From: an uncultured Clostridia bacterium
Lineage (GTDB): Bacteria > Bacillota > Clostridia > Christensenellales > Borkfalkiaceae
Direction of reading: 5' to 3'
NCBI GenBank assembly: GCA_949878885.1
Contig: CATLBN010000001.1
Span: 62,001-126,000 of the forward strand
DNA: 64,000 nt
The notes under the pieces were generated by a model. It ran no database searches. It saw nothing but the letters and a program-made list of their open reading frames with translations, and was not told the DNA's origin. A program made the position numbers and the translations under genes. Position 1 is the first letter of the stretch; the number at the start of each line of letters is the position of its first letter. Below are positions 40,579-49,273 of this stretch, in pieces.

Positions 40579-41504
40579 TGGCGGATTTATTCGACGAAAA
40601 AAATATCTCGCCTATGCTCTTGAATGAGGTCAAAGAGCCGTTCGATGATGATGACTATATCTACGAATTAAAGTTAGACGGAATACGTTGCATGGCTTAT
40701 ATCGAGCCGAAATCGGTAACACTGCAAAATAAGCGTTTCAAAGATTTGACCGATATATATCCCGAACTTTCGGATATGTGTAAGTGCGTAAAGAAGCGAG
40801 TAATACTCGACGGTGAGCTTGTCGTTTTGACGAACGGCAAGCCCGATTTTTATGCACTGCAAAAGCGCAGTCTTATGGGCGATAAATTCAGAATATCGCT
40901 TGCGGCAAAGAAGAATCCCGTGCAGTTTGTCGCCTACGATATTTTGTACTACGACGGAAAAGACCTGACGGACAAGCCGCTTTTGAAGCGCAAAGAAATA
41001 CTTTCAAAAAACGTTAAAGAGGACTTTAATTTAAGCATATCCCGTTATGTAACGACAAACGGCGTTGCATTTTTCGAGCTTGCAAAGAAAGAGAATTTGG
41101 AAGGCATAGTCGCCAAGAAAAAAGACGGGCTTTACCATATAGGCAAACGCACGTCCGATTGGATAAAAATCAAAGTAATGCAGGACGAGGACTTGCTCGT
41201 TCTCGGTTATCAACCTGACGATGACGGAAAGGTCAAGGATTTGATACTCGGTTATTACGACAAAAAAGGTGAGCTTAAATGTCGCGGAAAAGTCTATCTC
41301 GGAGTATCGAAAGCCGAGCAGAAAATAATAGCGGATTTCGCAAAAAAGAACACGGTAAAGGAAGCGTGGTTCGATAAATATAAAAATGCAGTTTGGCTGA
41401 AACCTCAACTTGTGGGAACGGCACACTTTATGCACGAAACCGAGAGCGGGGGAATGCGTCAACCCGTATGGAAAGGGTTGAGAGATGATAAGCAAGACGG
41501 TTGA
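40578..41504 (+). CDS. ATP-dependent DNA ligase (LigD ligase-domain type, NHEJ)
   Basis: YIYELKLDGIRCMAYIE (KxDG), ILDGELVVL, EGIVAKKKDG, SDWIKIKV; TAATG overlap with ku. Confidence 0.93.
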   Translation: MADLFDEKNISPMLLNEVKEPFDDDDYIYELKLDGIRCMAYIEPKSVTLQNKRFKDLTDIYPELSDMCKCVKKRVILDGELVVLTNGKPDFYALQKRSLMGDKFRISLAAKKNPVQFVAYDILYYDGKDLTDKPLLKRKEILSKNVKEDFNLSISRYVTTNGVAFFELAKKENLEGIVAKKKDGLYHIGKRTSDWIKIKVMQDEDLLVLGYQPDDDGKVKDLILGYYDKKGELKCRGKVYLGVSKAEQKIIADFAKKNTVKEAWFDKYKNAVWLKPQLVGTAHFMHETESGGMRQPVWKGLRDDKQDG

Positions 41505-41519
41505 AATATCAACCGTCTT
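41494..41519. terminator. Hairpin overlapping the ligase stop codon
   Basis: AAGACGGTTGAaataTCAACCGTCTT, perfect 11-bp stem, no clear T tract. Confidence 0.5.
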
Positions 41520-41535
41520 ATGGTGTGCAAAATGC
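41518..41535. promoter_or_regulatory. Operator-like site O1 upstream of first XRE gene
   Basis: TTATGGTGTGCAAAATGC resembles O3 TTATGGTGTACAAATGC. Confidence 0.35.
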
Positions 41536-41589
41536 TTTATATGGTTGAAAAATATACCTTAGAATGTTGAGTAATATAAGGGGGTATAT

Positions 41590-41937
41590 ATGGACAAGAA
41601 AATTATAATTTCACGCATTGATGAACTTATGCAAGAAAAAGGAATTAATAAATATCAATTAAAAGAAAATGCCGAAGTATCTTCCACCATATATCAGTGG
41701 AGAAAGAATGCGGCAAGAGATAAAGACAGAACTCCGTCTCTACGCTCAATAGAAAAAATTTGTGATTTCTTAGGAGTAACTTTAGCATACTTTTTTTCGT
41801 TCAGTAATGCAGAACAAAACAACACTCGTATTCTTGAGATTGCAAACTCATTGTGCGATATGAGTAAAGAACAACTTAAAGTGTTAGAATTGATAATAAA
41901 ACAATTTAAAAAAACTCAAAAGGATTCTTCATTATGA
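41590..41937 (+). CDS. XRE-family helix-turn-helix regulator
   Basis: INKYQLKENAEVSSTIYQWRKNAARDKDRTPSLRSIEKICDFLGVTLAYFF. Confidence 0.88.
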   Translation: MDKKIIISRIDELMQEKGINKYQLKENAEVSSTIYQWRKNAARDKDRTPSLRSIEKICDFLGVTLAYFFSFSNAEQNNTRILEIANSLCDMSKEQLKVLELIIKQFKKTQKDSSL

Positions 41938-42428
41938 AAACTGTTGGAGAAAAAATAGCGTATTTAAGGAAAGAGAGAAAATTATCACAGGAAGCACTTG
42001 GGCTTGAAATTGGCGTAAGTCGTTCCGCAATAGTTAAGTGGGAAAAAGGATTAATGAATCCTAACCATGACAGTATAAATTTATTATGTGAGTATTTTAA
42101 AGTTGATGCAAATTATTTTTATGAAGATCATACTTTATTAAATAATAAAAATGAATGTGTTAAAGAAATTGCCATTACAAACGCAACAAGTAAATCTAAG
42201 TACAGAATTTGCATAATAAGTTTAATTATTATTTCAATTTTCTTTTTATTAACACTACTTTCAACTACGGCTTTCGGTTTTATAGCTTTTACGAATAATA
42301 TAGGTTATCAGTCTGAAAAAACAACAGACATTAATGATATTATTTTTTACATAAGCTTATCTTTTTGTTTTGTATTTTTAATTTTATTAGTGTTTTTTAT
42401 AGTTAAATTAAAAAGTAGACAAAAGTAA
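41934..42428 (+). CDS. XRE-family HTH regulator with C-terminal TM helices
   Basis: GEKIAYLRKERKLSQEALGLEIGVSRSAIVKWEKGLMNPNHDSINLLCEYFKVD; two hydrophobic segments; ATGA overlap with the preceding XRE gene. Confidence 0.85.
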   Translation: MKTVGEKIAYLRKERKLSQEALGLEIGVSRSAIVKWEKGLMNPNHDSINLLCEYFKVDANYFYEDHTLLNNKNECVKEIAITNATSKSKYRICIISLIIISIFFLLTLLSTTAFGFIAFTNNIGYQSEKTTDINDIIFYISLSFCFVFLILLVFFIVKLKSRQK

Positions 42429-42769
42429 ACGATATATCCTTATCTATTTCTATTAATGGGGGGAACGGTAAGGTATGGGCTACTGTAAAAAATGATTTTA
42501 CATTATTTCCTGCAACTGTAATTGTTGTAGTTATGTTATATTCTTCTGAATCATATACGGAATCTTATGAAAGTATGGATCTTGTAAGTACAAATACAAC
42601 AAATGATTTAAATATGGGAAAAACTGTAAGTACAGAGGCAAGTACAGGAGGAGTCGCAAAATATTGGATTGCGAGAATGCGATATAAAATAGATTCAAAA
42701 AGTTGGGCTTCAAAAGCTACCGAAGTTTGTAAAATCGGTGCAGACGGTGAGTTTTTAGGTTATGTATAA
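42419..42769 (+). pseudogene. 3' remnant of an unknown (possibly secreted) protein
   Basis: Open frame without plausible start: TKVNDISLSISINGGNGKVWATVKNDFTLFPATVIVVVMLYSSESYTES...IGADGEFLGYV*. Confidence 0.4.
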
Positions 42770-42771
42770 AA

Positions 42772-42808
42772 TAAAAAAGGAACGCAATGATATGCGTTCC
42801 TTTTTTAT
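42772..42808 (+). terminator. Terminator after the remnant ORF
   Basis: AAAAAAGGAACGCAatgaTATGCGTTCCTTTTTT. Confidence 0.85.
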
Positions 42809-42824
42809 ATAAATAATTTAATGA

Positions 42825-42846
42825 TATGTGTACAAAGATACACATA
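42825..42846. promoter_or_regulatory. Operator-like dyad O2
   Basis: TATGTGTAcaaagaTACACATA, perfect 8-bp arms. Confidence 0.45.
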
Positions 42847-42918
42847 AAAGAAAACAAATGTGAATTGCAAATTGCTATTATTTATAATAGAATATAAATA
42901 CTGATTAAAATATTCCAT

Positions 42919-42944
42919 ATTATGGTGTACAAATGCACCATAAT
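42919..42944. promoter_or_regulatory. Operator-like dyad O3 directly upstream of the InlB-repeat lipoprotein gene
   Basis: ATTATGGTGtacaaatgCACCATAAT, perfect 9-bp arms, 17 bp before the ATG. Confidence 0.5.
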
Positions 42945-42960
42945 GTATTATAATTAAATT

Positions 42961-45753
42961 ATGAAAAAATACAGATTGATATTGTTGGTAATAAGCAGCG
43001 TATTAAGTTTGATTGCTTTATTAACTCTGTTCGGTTGCAAACCGAATGAAGCTACAATTGCAGAGTATTTAGTAAAGTACGAATCTGACGGAAACGGCAC
43101 GATAAACGGTGAAGCAACTCAAATAGTAGTCGAGGGCGAAGACTGTTCGCAAGTAACAGCGGTCCCTGACGAGGGTTATGAGTTTGTAAAATGGTCGGAC
43201 GGAATAACTACGCCCGAAAGACAGGATAAAAACGTAACAGAAGACAAGACGATAACGGCGCAGTTTAAAAAGAAAGAGCCGTCGGAACCGGAGCCTGTAA
43301 TTGAATATACAGTAACGTATAAAGCCGGAGATGGCGGAAAAATTGAAGGTAAAGCAGTTCAAAAGATAAAAAAGAACGAGTCTGCCGAAGCGGTCGTTGC
43401 CGTTCCCGAAACAGGTTATAGATTTGTCAAATGGTCGGACGGAAAAACCGAAGCGACAAGGCAGGATAGAAACGTAACGAAAGATATCGTTGTAAAGGCA
43501 ATATTCGAGAAGCAAACTTACAAGTTAACTTACGTTGCAAGTAATGGCGGGTATTTGGTGGGCAACGCAAATCAAACGGTTGCTTACGGCGAAAGCGGAA
43601 CAATGGTAACGGCAATACCGAACTACGGTTATAAATTTGTAAAGTGGTCAGATGGTGTAAATACGGCGGAAAGAACAGATAAAAATATAATTTCAAATAA
43701 AGAAATAACCGCTGAGTTTGAGAAGATAAAGATAACCGTAACTTATAGCGCGGGCGAAGGCGGAACGATAGACGGAAAGGCGGAGCAGGAAATAGAATAC
43801 GGCAATGACGCAGAATTTGTCGTAGCGGTTCCTGACGTCGGTTATAGATTTGTAAAATGGTCGGACGGTTCAAACGTACCCGAAAGACAAGATAAAATCA
43901 TTACAGCAAATAAAAATGTTACCGCAATATTCGAAAAGATTAAGATAACTGTATCATATAGCGCGGGTGTAGGCGGAACAATAGACGGGAAGATTGAGCA
44001 GGAAATAGAATACGGCAATGACGCAGAATTTGTCGTAGCGGTTCCTGACGAGGGTTATAGGTTTGTAAAATGGTCGGACGGTAACGGTTCTACCATAAGA
44101 AAGGAAACGTGCGTTAATACGGAAATAAACGTAACCGCCGAATTTGAATTTTTATATGAAGGCGGCGAGGGTACTGCGTCAAATCCGTTTACTATTGCTA
44201 ATTATACGCAAATAAACGATATGTGGTACTATCCCGAATCAAGTTATAAACTGATAAAAGATTTGGATTTAAGCGGAATAAAACACGAACCTATATTTGA
44301 TGATGCGACGTATTTTAACGGTCGTTTTAACGGCGGCGGGCATACAATCAATAATTTAACAGTCGAAACCGATTTAAATTATCCGTCACTGTTCGGTGTA
44401 ACGAGCGGCATTGTCGGCGATTTGAATTTAGTCAACGCAAATATAAAGACTTGCGACTTTAATACGCAAAGTGCGAAGCAAAAATATTGTGTGGGTATAG
44501 TTGCGGGCAAGTCTGTGGGACTTATCCATAACGTTAGCGTAAGCGGAATAATCACCGTAGACGGAATAACGTACGACGGAGTCGCTGTTGGGGGGATTGC
44601 GGGGATGGTCGGCAATAATGTTTTAGATTGTATTGCTGATATTGAAATGACGGTAAAAAACGTTGAAAGAGAAAACAAAACTAATTTGTTACAGCCGTTT
44701 TTATTCGGTGGGTTATTGGGCTTTTGCGATTCGGCGAACGTAATAAATTGCGAAACGCAGGGCGAAATAACTATTGTAGATTCAAGTTATGATATATACG
44801 TCGGCGGATTGATAGGTTATTATTCTAACGGCAGTCAAGTTCAAAAGGAAATTAAAGACAGTAGTACGAACTTAACGATAAAAGACGAAAACACTTCTTT
44901 TAATGCCGGAGGTTTCGTAGGGTATTTAACGATAAATCAAAACACGTCTTTACAAATAATTAACTGCTCAGTTTACGGTAACATTACAAGTGGAGATGCA
45001 GGAGGTTTTATATATGAAGGTTATTCGTCATCCGGTGATTTGCTTATTGAAAACTGCTTAGTTGAAAATGAAATAAAGCATACCGGTATGGCGGCGGGTT
45101 TCATAAAGTTTTATACAGGGAAAAATTGTACAATCCGCAATTGTCATGCAACGTGTGTGATTGACGGGGGGGATGCTGGATGGGGATTTGCTTATAATGT
45201 ATCACGTATTAACTTTAATAATTGTTACAGTTCCGGTAGCATTTACTCAAAACGTGGCGGTGGATTTGGATGGATGCTAGGTCATTGTATTGTTGAACAG
45301 TGCTACTCGGATAATGATATTTATACATATTTTTCAAGTTCAGCTTTTGTATATGCGGCATTATATTCAGAAATTTTAAATTGTTATTCGCAAAATAAAT
45401 TTCAAAACGAACCAATATATAATAAAAACGTACCGCTTTCGGTAATAATGTATTTGAGAAACAGTGAAGTAAGTAATTTTTATTATTCCGGAAATTTAAT
45501 TGAAAAAGTATTTAAAGAGGTTACTGATTCGGAAATTAAAAATTTTCATTGTTTAAAGAGTGAAAAACTGACGGAAGATTTAGTAGAGGTTGACAGGGGC
45601 GATGAACCATCGTTAATAGATATAACAGTCTATGAAAAACCGGAAGATATGTATTATCTCGCCGATAAGTTAAATGATGGCTTAATTAAGGATATTTGGA
45701 TAAATCAATATAATGATTTTCCTATTTTAAAAAGCAAAGTTTTAACTGAATAA
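42961..45753 (+). CDS. Lipoprotein with five InlB B-like repeats and GLUG-like repeats
   Basis: Lipobox LFGC; repeats of GYRFVKWSDG..RQDKNVT..; C-terminal GGIAGMVG / GGLIGYYSN / GGFVGYL GLUG-like motifs. Confidence 0.8.
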   Translation: MKKYRLILLVISSVLSLIALLTLFGCKPNEATIAEYLVKYESDGNGTINGEATQIVVEGEDCSQVTAVPDEGYEFVKWSDGITTPERQDKNVTEDKTITAQFKKKEPSEPEPVIEYTVTYKAGDGGKIEGKAVQKIKKNESAEAVVAVPETGYRFVKWSDGKTEATRQDRNVTKDIVVKAIFEKQTYKLTYVASNGGYLVGNANQTVAYGESGTMVTAIPNYGYKFVKWSDGVNTAERTDKNIISNKEITAEFEKIKITVTYSAGEGGTIDGKAEQEIEYGNDAEFVVAVPDVGYRFVKWSDGSNVPERQDKIITANKNVTAIFEKIKITVSYSAGVGGTIDGKIEQEIEYGNDAEFVVAVPDEGYRFVKWSDGNGSTIRKETCVNTEINVTAEFEFLYEGGEGTASNPFTIANYTQINDMWYYPESSYKLIKDLDLSGIKHEPIFDDATYFNGRFNGGGHTINNLTVETDLNYPSLFGVTSGIVGDLNLVNANIKTCDFNTQSAKQKYCVGIVAGKSVGLIHNVSVSGIITVDGITYDGVAVGGIAGMVGNNVLDCIADIEMTVKNVERENKTNLLQPFLFGGLLGFCDSANVINCETQGEITIVDSSYDIYVGGLIGYYSNGSQVQKEIKDSSTNLTIKDENTSFNAGGFVGYLTINQNTSLQIINCSVYGNITSGDAGGFIYEGYSSSGDLLIENCLVENEIKHTGMAAGFIKFYTGKNCTIRNCHATCVIDGGDAGWGFAYNVSRINFNNCYSSGSIYSKRGGGFGWMLGHCIVEQCYSDNDIYTYFSSSAFVYAALYSEILNCYSQNKFQNEPIYNKNVPLSVIMYLRNSEVSNFYYSGNLIEKVFKEVTDSEIKNFHCLKSEKLTEDLVEVDRGDEPSLIDITVYEKPEDMYYLADKLNDGLIKDIWINQYNDFPILKSKVLTE
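43735..44142 (+). repeat. Near-identical tandem repeat units (4th and 5th InlB-type repeats)
   Basis: Both contain gagcaggaaatagaatacggcaatgacgcagaatttgtcgtagcggttcctgacg exactly. Confidence 0.85.
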
Positions 45754-45774
45754 AAAACTGTGTTGTTTCACAGT

Positions 45775-45819
45775 AAAACAAAAGAGCTTCTGTACCAAAT
45801 ACAGAAGCTCTTTTGTTTT
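45775..45819. terminator. Bidirectional terminator
   Basis: AAAACAAAAGAGCTTCTGTAccaaaTACAGAAGCTCTTTTGTTTT. Confidence 0.9.
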
Positions 45820-45839
45820 AATATTATATTTTGTGTTTT

Positions 45840-46841
45840 TTACTTCGTCATAGCTTCCTGAACGGCAACTGCAACCGCAACCGTTGCGCCAACCATCGGG
45901 TTGTTGCCCATACCTATCAAGCCCATCATTTCAACGTGCGCCGGTACGGAGGAGGAGCCTGCAAACTGTGCGTCGGAGTGCATTCTGCCCATAGTATCGG
46001 TCATTCCGTAAGAGGAAGGACCTGCGCCCATATTGTCGGGGTGAAGCGTTCTGCCCGTGCCGCCGCCGCTTGCTACGGAGAAGTATTTAACGCCGTTTTC
46101 AACGCACCACTTTTTGTAGGTTCCCGCAACGGGATGCTGGAAACGCGTGGGGTTGGTGGAGTTGCCCGTAATGGACACCGAAACGTGTTCCATTTTCATA
46201 ATTGCAACGCCTTCTGGAACGTTATCCGCGCCGTAGCACTTAACTTTTGCTCTTGCGCCGTCCGAAAAAGCAACGCTGTCAACTACTCTAACCGTTTCCG
46301 AATACGGGTCGAATTCCGTTCTGCAATAGGTAAAGCCGTTAATTCTTGAAATTATATATGCGGCGTCTTTGCCCAAACCGTTTAAAATAACGCGCAGGGG
46401 CTTTGTGCGCACTTTATTTGCGTTTTCCGCAATTTTAATTGCGCCTTCCGCTGCGGCAAACGATTCGTGTCCGGCAAGGAAGCAGAAGCAGTCGGTTTCT
46501 TCGGATAAAAGCATTGCGCCTAAATTTCCGTGTCCCTCGCCGACTTTTCTGTTTTCGGCAACGGAACCGGGGATGCAGAAGCTTTGAAGACCTATGCCTA
46601 TTTTTGTTGCCGCGTCGTTAGCTTTTTTACAGCCGCTTTTGATGGCGATTGCCGCGCCTACCGTATATGCCCAAACTGCGTTTTCAAAGCAGATAGGCTG
46701 GGTACCGCGTACTATTTTGTCAACGTCTATCCCTTTTTTAAGGGTAATATCTTTGCATTCTTCAATGGATTTAATTCCGTATTCTTTCAAAACGCCCAAA
46801 ATTTTCTTTTCGCGTCTTTCATAGCTTTCAAAAAGTGCCAT
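45840..46841 (-). CDS. GGGtGRT-family protein (function unknown)
   Basis: FSVASGGGTGRTLHPDNMGAGPSSYGMTDTMGRMHSDAQFAGSSSVPAHVEMMGLIGMGNNPMVGATVAVAVAVQEAM. Confidence 0.85.
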   Translation of the reverse strand: MALFESYERREKKILGVLKEYGIKSIEECKDITLKKGIDVDKIVRGTQPICFENAVWAYTVGAAIAIKSGCKKANDAATKIGIGLQSFCIPGSVAENRKVGEGHGNLGAMLLSEETDCFCFLAGHESFAAAEGAIKIAENANKVRTKPLRVILNGLGKDAAYIISRINGFTYCRTEFDPYSETVRVVDSVAFSDGARAKVKCYGADNVPEGVAIMKMEHVSVSITGNSTNPTRFQHPVAGTYKKWCVENGVKYFSVASGGGTGRTLHPDNMGAGPSSYGMTDTMGRMHSDAQFAGSSSVPAHVEMMGLIGMGNNPMVGATVAVAVAVQEAMTK

Positions 46842-46843
46842 TA

Positions 46844-47569
46844 TCAGTCAACCTCCTTGTCCGTTCTGGGGTCAATGTGCTTAACGGCGCCGCTTTCCTT
46901 GGAATATCTGCCGTAAGTACCTATAGCTTTTTCGTACGCTTCGTTGGGAGAAAGACCTTTTTTAATAAAATCGGTCATTTTTCCTAACGAAACAAACTTG
47001 TAACCGCAAATTTCGTTGTTTTTATCAAGCGCAAGCGCCAAAACGTAGCCTTCCGCCATTTCCAAATAACGCGCGCCCTTCAAAGCGGTGCCGTACATAG
47101 TGCCTACCTGCGACCTAAGACCTTTGCCCAAGTCTTCCAAACCTGCGCCGATGGGCAAACCGTCTTCCGAAAAAGCCGACTGCGTTCTTCCGTACACAAT
47201 CTGTAAAAACAGTTCGCGCATAGCCGTGTTTATCGCGTCGCACACAAGGTCGGTATTCAAAGCTTCCAAAATGGTTTTGTGGGGCAGAATTTCCGCAGCC
47301 ATAGCGGCGGAGTGGGTCATACCGGAGCAGCCTATGGTTTCCACAAGCGCTTCTTGGATTATACCGTCTTTTACGTTAAGCGTAAGCTTGCAGGCGCCCT
47401 GCTGCGGTGCGCACCAACCGATACCGTGAGTAAGACCCTTGACGTCTTTGATTTCTTTTGCCTTAATCCATTGCCCTTCTTCGGGTATGGGAGCGGGACC
47501 GTGTTCGAATCTTCCCGAAACGCCCTTGGCAACGCAAATCATATTTTCAATGTCTTTTGAATATTGCAT
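46844..47569 (-). CDS. Iron-sulfur cluster assembly scaffold-like (NifU/IscU-type) protein
   Basis: Conserved Cys in HGIGWCAPQQGACKLTL and ETIGCSGMTHSAAMAAEIL; start at 47569 with GGAGG RBS rather than the longer track ORF. Confidence 0.8.
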   Translation of the reverse strand: MQYSKDIENMICVAKGVSGRFEHGPAPIPEEGQWIKAKEIKDVKGLTHGIGWCAPQQGACKLTLNVKDGIIQEALVETIGCSGMTHSAAMAAEILPHKTILEALNTDLVCDAINTAMRELFLQIVYGRTQSAFSEDGLPIGAGLEDLGKGLRSQVGTMYGTALKGARYLEMAEGYVLALALDKNNEICGYKFVSLGKMTDFIKKGLSPNEAYEKAIGTYGRYSKESGAVKHIDPRTDKEVD

Positions 47570-47741
47570 TACTAATTCCTCCGAATTTTTTATCAGTATT
47601 TTTTTACCGTTTTTAATTATATCACGCTTAAAACTTTTATTCAATAATATAAAACCAAAAAATTACAACTTTTTTATTTATTGCATTAATTTTTTGTTTA
47701 CGCGCGGTAAAAATGTAGTATAAATATATTGAGGAAACAAT

Positions 47742-48230
47742 ATGCTTTGTCAGCACTGTAAAAAAAACGATGCAACGGTTAATTACGTTGAAATAATAAA
47801 CGGCGATAAATTCGAAAGCCATTTGTGTGCGCTTTGCTATGCGGAACTGTACGGAGAACTCAATTCCAAAGCCAACGCAGATATTTGGGCGGGGCTTTTC
47901 GGTTCGGCTGCACCAAGAAAAAAAGTATGCCCTGTTTGCGGCACAACGTATGCGGATTACGAGAGTACGGGGCTTTTGGGCTGCGCAAGCTGTTACGATG
48001 TTTTTAAGGAAGAACTAATACCTTCTGTTCGCAGAATTCAGGGCAGAGTAGAACACGTTGGCAAAACGGGGAACAATAACGACGAATTCGGTTTGCACCG
48101 CAGGCTTAAAAGTTTGCAGGAACAGCTTGAAAGCGCTTTGAGAGAAAAACGCTACGGCGAAGCCGGTAAGCTTAATAAGCGTATAGACGAAATTAATAAA
48201 ACGCTTTACGGGGGCGGAAAAGATGACTGA
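47742..48230 (+). CDS. mcsA: McsA, activator of protein arginine kinase (UvrB/C motif, Zn fingers)
   Basis: MLCQHCKKNDATVNY, CALCY, CPVCGTTYADY..GLLGCASCYDVF; C-terminal UVR motif. Confidence 0.92.
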   Translation: MLCQHCKKNDATVNYVEIINGDKFESHLCALCYAELYGELNSKANADIWAGLFGSAAPRKKVCPVCGTTYADYESTGLLGCASCYDVFKEELIPSVRRIQGRVEHVGKTGNNNDEFGLHRRLKSLQEQLESALREKRYGEAGKLNKRIDEINKTLYGGGKDD

Positions 48231-49230
48231 CGTTTCAAAAACCGTAGTATCCACTCGCGTTCGCCTTGCAAGAAATATAGAAGGATATCCGTTTCCTTCT
48301 CACTTAAAAAACGAAAAGCAAGCCAAAGAAATTATACGTTTGGTATCTTCCGGGCTTTCAAGACTTGACGAGTTTAAACTTTATTATATGGACGCGATTA
48401 CGGAGGCGGAGGCTGTTTCTTTAAAAGAAAACCACCTAATAAGCCCAAATCTTATAGGCAGCAAACGGTTTTCCGCCGCGCTTATAAACCGCGAAGAAAG
48501 CGTTTCTATAATGATTAACGAAGAAGACCACCTGCGCGAACAATGTATAGTAAAAGGGTTGGATTTACGTCTTGCATATGACACAATGTCGGAGATAGAC
48601 AACCGCATTTCTTCTACAATGAAATTTGCGTTTGACGAACAGCTCGGCTTTTTAACAGCCTGTCCCACAAATTTGGGAACGGGATTAAGAGCTTCGGTTA
48701 TGTTTTTTTTGCCGGCGCTTACGCTTAACGGCATAATGCCTAAAGTTATACGCAGTATATCGCGTTTGGGGCTTACGGTTCGCGGTATTTACGGCGAGGG
48801 CAGCGAAGCCGAAGGGTTTATGTATCAAATAAGCAACGAAGTTACATTGGGCGTTACAGAAGAAGAAATTATAACTCAGGTTGAAGAAGTTGTTAAAAAA
48901 GTGTGCGCTTTGGAGGAAGCCGAGCGCGAAAATCTTAAAAGCGGCGCTTCTTCGCTTGAAATAAAGGACGAGTGTTTGCGCTCTTACGGAATACTTACGA
49001 ATTGCGCAAAGCTTTCCACGGGCGAACTTATAAAGCTTTCGGCAAACGTTAAGCTTGGGGCCTGTTTGGGATTTATAAATCTCGACGACGTTTCGCTTAT
49101 TGACGAGCTTGCGGTAAAAATGCGTCCTTCTAACATAAACGCGGCGGCGCAAAAGCAGCTAACCGCAATAGAGCGCGACGTTTACAGGGCGCAATACACC
49201 GGAAAGTATTTAAAAAAGATTATAAACTGA
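48223..49230 (+). CDS. mcsB: Protein arginine kinase McsB
   Basis: VSTRVRLARNIEGYPFP; FLTACPTNLGTGLRASVMFFLPAL. Confidence 0.95.
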   Translation: MTDVSKTVVSTRVRLARNIEGYPFPSHLKNEKQAKEIIRLVSSGLSRLDEFKLYYMDAITEAEAVSLKENHLISPNLIGSKRFSAALINREESVSIMINEEDHLREQCIVKGLDLRLAYDTMSEIDNRISSTMKFAFDEQLGFLTACPTNLGTGLRASVMFFLPALTLNGIMPKVIRSISRLGLTVRGIYGEGSEAEGFMYQISNEVTLGVTEEEIITQVEEVVKKVCALEEAERENLKSGASSLEIKDECLRSYGILTNCAKLSTGELIKLSANVKLGACLGFINLDDVSLIDELAVKMRPSNINAAAQKQLTAIERDVYRAQYTGKYLKKIIN

Positions 49231-49273
49231 AAGCCGCAAAGCTTATATTGCAGTGCGGCAGGGAGGCAGATAT

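Noticed and set aside
41590-42428. Tandem XRE genes as a toxin-antitoxin pair
   Set aside because: Both have HTH domains and the second has TM helices; neither looks like a known toxin.
37669-42769. Whole accessory island as a prophage
   Set aside because: Only a holin-like protein and HTH regulators; no integrase, terminase, capsid or tail genes.
43069-43873. Antisense ORFs over the InlB repeats
   Set aside because: Periodic composition mirrors the repeats; the sense lipoprotein explains the sequence.
43075-44142. CRISPR-like array from regular repeats
   Set aside because: Repeats are ~200 bp, coding and in frame; they are protein domain repeats.
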